Part shown: positions 60,049 through 64,000 of the stretch, one piece after another | Layout: every line of letters starts with the position of its first letter | Position numbering within the stretch: position 1 is the first letter of the stretch | NCBI GenBank assembly: GCA_016888885.1 | Contig: CP069437.1 | Coordinates: forward strand, 1,116,001 to 1,180,000 | From: Faucicola sp902506215 | GTDB lineage: Bacteria > Pseudomonadota > Gammaproteobacteria > Pseudomonadales > Moraxellaceae | DNA: 64,000 nt | Direction of reading: 5' to 3' | Program-made: the position numbers and the translations under genes | The notes under the pieces: model-generated | Databases searched by the model: none | What the model was told of the DNA's origin: nothing | The model's input: the letters and a program-made list of their open reading frames with translations, nothing else

Positions 60049-61521
60049 ATGCCCCAACGTTTACCGCTGTTTGCTATGAAATTACCCCGTATCAAGGTGT
60101 TACATTACACCTGGTTTGCTTTTTTCGTCACCTTTTTAATTTGGTTTGCTCATGTGGCATTGATGCCAACTATCAAACAATATTTTCATTTGAGCGATGG
60201 ACAAGTCAAAGCAATCTTGATGCTCAACGTGGCTTTGACCATTCCTGCCCGTTTGCTAATCGGCGCGATGGTCGATAGATACGGCCCCAAGCGTTCATAT
60301 AGTGCTGTGTTGTTGATTAGCGGTTTTTTGTGTTTTGTGTTTGCTTTTGCCCAAAGTTTCCAAATGCTGGCGATTGGGCGGTTTTTGCTAGGTTTTGTCG
60401 GTGCAGGATTCGTGGTTGGGATTCGTTTGATTTCAGAATGGTTTCCTGTCAATGAAGTCGGCTCGGCAGAAGGGGTGTACGGCGGTTGGGGCAATTTTGG
60501 GGCGGCAGTAGCGTCAATTTCGATGCCGATTCTTGCCTTAGTGTATGGCGGAGCAGACGGTTGGCGGTATGCGATTGCGACCACAGGCGTGATTGCGATT
60601 GTTTACTCGGTCATTTTTTATCGTGGTGTCAGTGATACACCCAAAGGCGCGACCTATTTTAAACCAAAAAAATCAGGCGGCTTGGAAGTATCCAGCAAAG
60701 CAGACTTTTACTTTTATGCGGTGATGATTTTACCGGTTTATGCGATTTTGTTTTTGTTGGCGTGGCGTTTGTCACCTAGCGGATTAAAATTATTAACCGC
60801 TAATCAAACCATACTGGCATATGCGGTGGTGGCGGTGCTTGTAGTCTATCAATATATCAAAATCTGGTCAGTCAATAAGCATTTATTTGATACATCTCGC
60901 CCTGCGGTAAATCCAGAATATGGTTATCAGTTCAAACAAGTGGCGATTTTAGACATGGCGTATTTGGCATGTTTTGGCTCTGAGTTGGCAGTGGTGTCGA
61001 TGTTGCCGCAATTTTTTATTACCAACTATGGTGTATCGCATACTTTAGCAGGGTTGACTGCAGGCTGTTTTGCGGTGATGAATTTATTTGCTCGTCCTGG
61101 CGGTGGTTTTATGTCCGATGCGGTCGGTCGTCGTAAAGTATTGATGATTGCATTGGCAGGGCAAACGGTGGGTTATCTGCTAATGACGCAAATGACTAAG
61201 TTACCATTGGCGGGTGCAGTGGCAATCGTGCTGCTTACTTCTGTATTTGTGCAAGCAGCATGCGGTGCAGTATACTCAGTGGTTCCGCTCATTCAACGCC
61301 GTATGACAGGGCAAATTGCTGGTATGGTGGGTGCGTATGGTAACGTAGGTGGGGTGTTGTTTTTGACTATTTTCTCTATGGTATCGCCAACAGGATTCTT
61401 TATTACCCTCGCGATTTTTGCAGGCATTGCCTTTATTGGCGCGACCTTCTTGAGCGAGCCACAAGGACATATGGTCGAGGTGCACGAAGATGGCACCATT
61501 GAGCGAATTGCGGTAGCCTAA
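60049..61521 (+). CDS. Nitrate/nitrite transporter (NarK/NasA-type MFS)
   Basis: 490 residues with about 12 membrane helices. The nitrate-signature-like segments are G-F-V-G-A-G-F-V-V-G-I-R-L-I-S-E-W-F (first half) and F-A-V-M-N-L-F-A-R-P-G-G-G-F-M-S-D (second half), with the conserved arginines. AAAGGAGAAG is a strong ribosome-binding site. It imports nitrate for the reductase encoded divergently. A terminator follows. Confidence 0.93.
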   Translation: MPQRLPLFAMKLPRIKVLHYTWFAFFVTFLIWFAHVALMPTIKQYFHLSDGQVKAILMLNVALTIPARLLIGAMVDRYGPKRSYSAVLLISGFLCFVFAFAQSFQMLAIGRFLLGFVGAGFVVGIRLISEWFPVNEVGSAEGVYGGWGNFGAAVASISMPILALVYGGADGWRYAIATTGVIAIVYSVIFYRGVSDTPKGATYFKPKKSGGLEVSSKADFYFYAVMILPVYAILFLLAWRLSPSGLKLLTANQTILAYAVVAVLVVYQYIKIWSVNKHLFDTSRPAVNPEYGYQFKQVAILDMAYLACFGSELAVVSMLPQFFITNYGVSHTLAGLTAGCFAVMNLFARPGGGFMSDAVGRRKVLMIALAGQTVGYLLMTQMTKLPLAGAVAIVLLTSVFVQAACGAVYSVVPLIQRRMTGQIAGMVGAYGNVGGVLFLTIFSMVSPTGFFITLAIFAGIAFIGATFLSEPQGHMVEVHEDGTIERIAVA

Positions 61522-61585
61522 TCGCTCTTTAAATCCAACCAAAAAAACAGTCAACCAGCGGACAAGGAAGTCTAGTTAGTAAGGC

Positions 61586-61610
61586 AAAAAAGGGTGTATG
61601 CCCTTTTTTT
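61586..61610 (+). terminator. Terminator between the transporter and kinase/phosphatase genes
   Basis: AAAAAAGGG and CCCTTTTTT pair around TGTATG and end in a T-run. It can reduce transcription into the next gene 46 bp further on. Confidence 0.85.
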
Positions 61611-61655
61611 CATTTTTGCACAATGCGTAGCAACCGTGCTAGTAAGGAAAAACCC

Positions 61656-63599
61656 ATGTCAAAAGCCATTCAGCAAAATCCCGCCAGTTCTCAATCCTTA
61701 CCACAGTCCTTGCCGCAACTGCTGACCCGTGCTGCTAGTCATGCAGGGCGCAAAGCCGAAAATCAAGATACCTTGACAATGCAAACGCTGGTGCCAACAG
61801 GGGATAGCAGCGCCGCTCAGCTTGCATGGCAAGTCACCGCTTTAGCTGACGGCGTCAGCAGCTGCGGACAGCCAAAGCTCGCCAGTCAATGGGTGATTGA
61901 TACGCTGATCGACCAATTAACCATGCACCAAGCTGACATGGTGACTACCCCAGTTACTAGCCCAGTTACTAGCGATTCATTAAATAACAACAGTGCCGAA
62001 ACGCTGGCCCAAATGCTCACCAAAAGCGTGCATATTATCAATGATTTTTTGTATTTTAGCGATCACCATGACAGCCTTGATTCAGCCTCGCAGCGGTATT
62101 TGCCCAAATTACTCTCAACCTTATCTGGGCTGCTGTTTACCGAGCCTTTATTATCCGAGCACTCGGCAGTGTTATTCCACACGGGTGATAGCCGTATCTA
62201 TCGGCTACGACACAACAAACTGCGCGTACTCACCCAAGACCACAGACACAAACGAGGGCGAGACAAAGGCGCGTTAGCCGCTGCACTTGGCGCAGATGCC
62301 CATGTGGAATTACAACTTGCCCAAATTGATGTGTTGCCCGAAGATGTGTTTTTGATAATGACCGATGGCGTATATGAATTTATCGGTGATGATGAATTAT
62401 TGTTACTCACCCAATCGGCATTGGGCAAATTGTTGGCGCTGGATAATTCCACCACCCTAGACTTAGAAAATCTGCCAGAAACCTTGTGCCAAGTGGCATT
62501 GGAAAATGGCAGTAATGACAATGTCAGTTGCGTAATGATAGCCGTCTTGCCAAAAGTTGCGAGAATTTTGGCGAATGCAGATTTTGACAAAGCTGACCTT
62601 GCCGAACATACAGACAGTCGTCATGCCGTTACCCGTTTACGCATTCCACCTGTGCTAACGGCCGGCGACAAGCTTGATTATTTTACCATTGACAAAGTGG
62701 TGCAAAACACGCCACGCAGTAGCGTGTATTTGGCTACCGACAGCACCGCTGACACAGGCGATAATCAGCGTATTATCAAAGTGCCATCTGCCTATTATGA
62801 AGACGATAGCGGATTTTTACGGCTGTTTTTAAAAGAAGAAAAAATAGGGTTAAGCCTTAATCACCCAAGCTTACTAAAATTTTACCCCAAACCGATGAAT
62901 AGCCAATATCTGTACCATGTCACCGAATTTTTGCAAGGCATGAGCTTGCGTGAATTTATCGACACCCAGCCGCCGTTATCGGTTGCCCAAACCTTTGCTA
63001 TTGTCAATCAAATCGGTATGGCGCTGCGAGTCATGCACCGTAATTATCTACTCCATCAAGATATCAAGCCCGAAAATATCATGCTGCTGCCATCGGGTCA
63101 TATCAAGCTCATTGACTTTGGTTCGGTTGGCTCGTTGCTCTTAAGAACTGGGCATACACCGCCTGTGGGCGATTTGCATTATATTGCCCCCGAATATTTT
63201 AGCGATGCACCAAAAGGGGTGTATTCCGATATTTTCTCGCTGGGTGTGGTGACTTATGAGATGCTGACAGGGCTACAGCCGTTTGATGTCGATACCTTGA
63301 CCACTGCGATGAACGCCCAAACCACCCAAAAACTGGCGTTCAAAAACGTACGGCAATTGCGCGCGGATTTGCCATTTTGGGTCAATGACGTGCTGATTCG
63401 TGCGCTGCAAGCAGATAGCAACCGCCGCTATCAGAGCATTGGCGATTTTCTCACCGACCTTGACCCCAAAAGTCATGCCGACGATAAAGCCAAGCAGCCG
63501 CTGATTGACAAACATCCTGTGCTATTTTGGCAACTGGTCAGTGGCATATTAACGGTGCTGTTGCTCCTCACTTGGCTACTGGTTGCGTTAAATCACTAA
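61656..63599 (+). CDS. Fused PP2C-type phosphatase and Ser/Thr protein kinase
   Basis: 647 residues from the ATG at 61656 (AAGGAAAAACCC upstream; the frame is open from 61623). The N-terminal PP2C domain has A-L-A-D-G-V-S-S-C-G, H-T-G-D-S-R-I-Y-R, M-T-D-G-V-Y-E-F and N-D-N-V-S-C. The kinase domain has L-L-H-Q-D-I-K-P-E-N-I-M, L-I-D-F-G-S and I-A-P-E-Y-F. One C-terminal membrane helix anchors it. It lies between the nitrate transporter and nirB, the same neighbourhood as in Pseudomonas aeruginosa, so it is probably a conserved regulator of nitrate assimilation. The target is unknown. Confidence 0.9.
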   Translation: MSKAIQQNPASSQSLPQSLPQLLTRAASHAGRKAENQDTLTMQTLVPTGDSSAAQLAWQVTALADGVSSCGQPKLASQWVIDTLIDQLTMHQADMVTTPVTSPVTSDSLNNNSAETLAQMLTKSVHIINDFLYFSDHHDSLDSASQRYLPKLLSTLSGLLFTEPLLSEHSAVLFHTGDSRIYRLRHNKLRVLTQDHRHKRGRDKGALAAALGADAHVELQLAQIDVLPEDVFLIMTDGVYEFIGDDELLLLTQSALGKLLALDNSTTLDLENLPETLCQVALENGSNDNVSCVMIAVLPKVARILANADFDKADLAEHTDSRHAVTRLRIPPVLTAGDKLDYFTIDKVVQNTPRSSVYLATDSTADTGDNQRIIKVPSAYYEDDSGFLRLFLKEEKIGLSLNHPSLLKFYPKPMNSQYLYHVTEFLQGMSLREFIDTQPPLSVAQTFAIVNQIGMALRVMHRNYLLHQDIKPENIMLLPSGHIKLIDFGSVGSLLLRTGHTPPVGDLHYIAPEYFSDAPKGVYSDIFSLGVVTYEMLTGLQPFDVDTLTTAMNAQTTQKLAFKNVRQLRADLPFWVNDVLIRALQADSNRRYQSIGDFLTDLDPKSHADDKAKQPLIDKHPVLFWQLVSGILTVLLLLTWLLVALNH

Positions 63600-63675
63600 C
63601 AATGTGATTTATTTTTCTTAACAGACAATTAACCTATATATTTTAACCCATTGAAATTTATAGTTAATTTAAATA

Positions 63676-63692
63676 TTGGCATAAAGTTTGCT
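63676..63692 (+). promoter_or_regulatory. Sigma-54 promoter upstream of nirB
   Basis: TTGGCATAAAGTTTGCTT has GG-N10-GC spacing and lies about 95 bp before the nirB ATG. It shares TTGGCATAAA with the element upstream of nasB and differs from the transporter promoter only at the first base. Confidence 0.8.
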
Positions 63693-63787
63693 TATATAAC
63701 AGTATAGAAAAACTTGGGATAATACACGCCAAAAGCCAGTCATTATCCTAGTCAAAAAGCCAATGTTTCGTCAGAAGGGATAAATAC

Positions 63788-64000
63788 ATGAAAAATCTCA
63801 TTGTCATCGGTAACGGTATGGTCGGTCATCACTTTATCGAAAAAGCGATTGAAAAAAACTTGCACCAAATTTATCAGATTCATGTATTTAGTGCAGAAAA
63901 ACGCCCTGCCTATGACCGCGTGTATTTATCCAGTTATTTTGAACATAAAGATGCCAGTCAATTAAACTTGGTCGATTTAGCGCACTATGAGCAAGCAGGC
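63788..64000 (+). CDS. nirB: NAD(P)H nitrite reductase large subunit (partial)
   Basis: The first 71 codons of NirB, cut by the window edge. The FAD motif V-I-G-N-G-M-V-G-H-H is at residues 6-15 and is followed by R-P-A-Y-D-R-V-Y-L-S-S-Y-F. GAAGGGA precedes the ATG. The enzyme reduces nitrite to ammonium in the cytoplasm and completes the assimilatory pathway encoded here. Confidence 0.93.
   Translation, partial: MKNLIVIGNGMVGHHFIEKAIEKNLHQIYQIHVFSAEKRPAYDRVYLSSYFEHKDASQLNLVDLAHYEQAG

Overview
The window looks like chromosomal DNA of a gammaproteobacterium of the family Moraxellaceae, most likely the Moraxella osloensis / Psychrobacter group. The signs are moderate G+C with AT-rich intergenic DNA, a Coq7-type ubiquinone pathway, a class I PHA synthase with phasin, an OxyR/AhpCF peroxide system, and an assimilatory nitrate cluster carrying a kinase/phosphatase. 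The genus is my inference from gene content; no ribosomal RNA is present to check it.

Layout. 1-4.6 kb: a BigR-type sulfide-response locus (partial MBL-fold persulfide dioxygenase, ArsR-family sensor with two cysteines, SulP transporter, DUF442 protein), followed by YaiI and SMI1/KNR4-like genes. 4.6-7.3 kb: DUF606 transporter, epmA, pdxB. 7.3-9.5 kb: an IS5-family element next to an IS200/IS605-type tnpB-only element. 9.5-12.5 kb: an unrecognised 1004-residue protein with a C-terminal membrane anchor. 12.5-24.8 kb: 3-hydroxyacyl-CoA dehydrogenase, ahpF, YdcH-like protein, CytX-like permease, ahpC, and oxyR directly followed by sbcD-sbcC. 25-30.5 kb: pta-ackA, phasin, phaC. 30.6-41.7 kb: coq7, two envelope proteins, a LysR regulator, dnaX, grxD, ispF, a repeat-rich intergenic stretch with a possible small membrane protein, ndk, and a phosphodiester glycosidase. 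41.9-46.8 kb: a CAU tRNA, a NemR-like regulator and a damaged electrophile/quinone-detoxification neighbourhood (DUF1330 gene split by a second tnpB element, a DJ-1/PfpI remnant, an ABM monooxygenase, a quinone-oxidoreductase-like gene). 46.9-55.3 kb: iron metabolism (two complementary bacterioferritins, bfd, exbBD, two TonB-dependent receptors, Fur boxes), with an IS982 copy between a Fur box and exbB. 55.4-64 kb: nitrate assimilation (nitrate reductase, FAD oxidoreductase, nitrate transporter, Ser/Thr kinase-phosphatase, start of nirB) with three sigma-54-like promoters.

How the parts fit. Three stress or nutrient circuits can be read from sequence. OxyR has its redox cysteine pair and lies beside ahpC. 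Fur boxes precede bfd, exbBD and the TonB receptors. Sigma-54 elements of nearly identical sequence precede both arms of the nitrate cluster and nirB, which suggests nitrogen control. Mobile elements have rewired at least two loci: the two tnpB insertions can be placed to the base, because removing one restores a complete 99-codon DUF1330 frame, and the IS982 copy has a clean 7-bp duplication.

No CRISPR array, prophage or classical defence island was seen. The most interesting unexplained items are the tnpB elements with a shared TTTAT target motif, the A9 run in dnaX, the hairpin-masked hydrophobic ORF at 39.8 kb, the 1004-residue orphan protein, and the repeated sigma-54 and 29-bp elements of the nitrate cluster.
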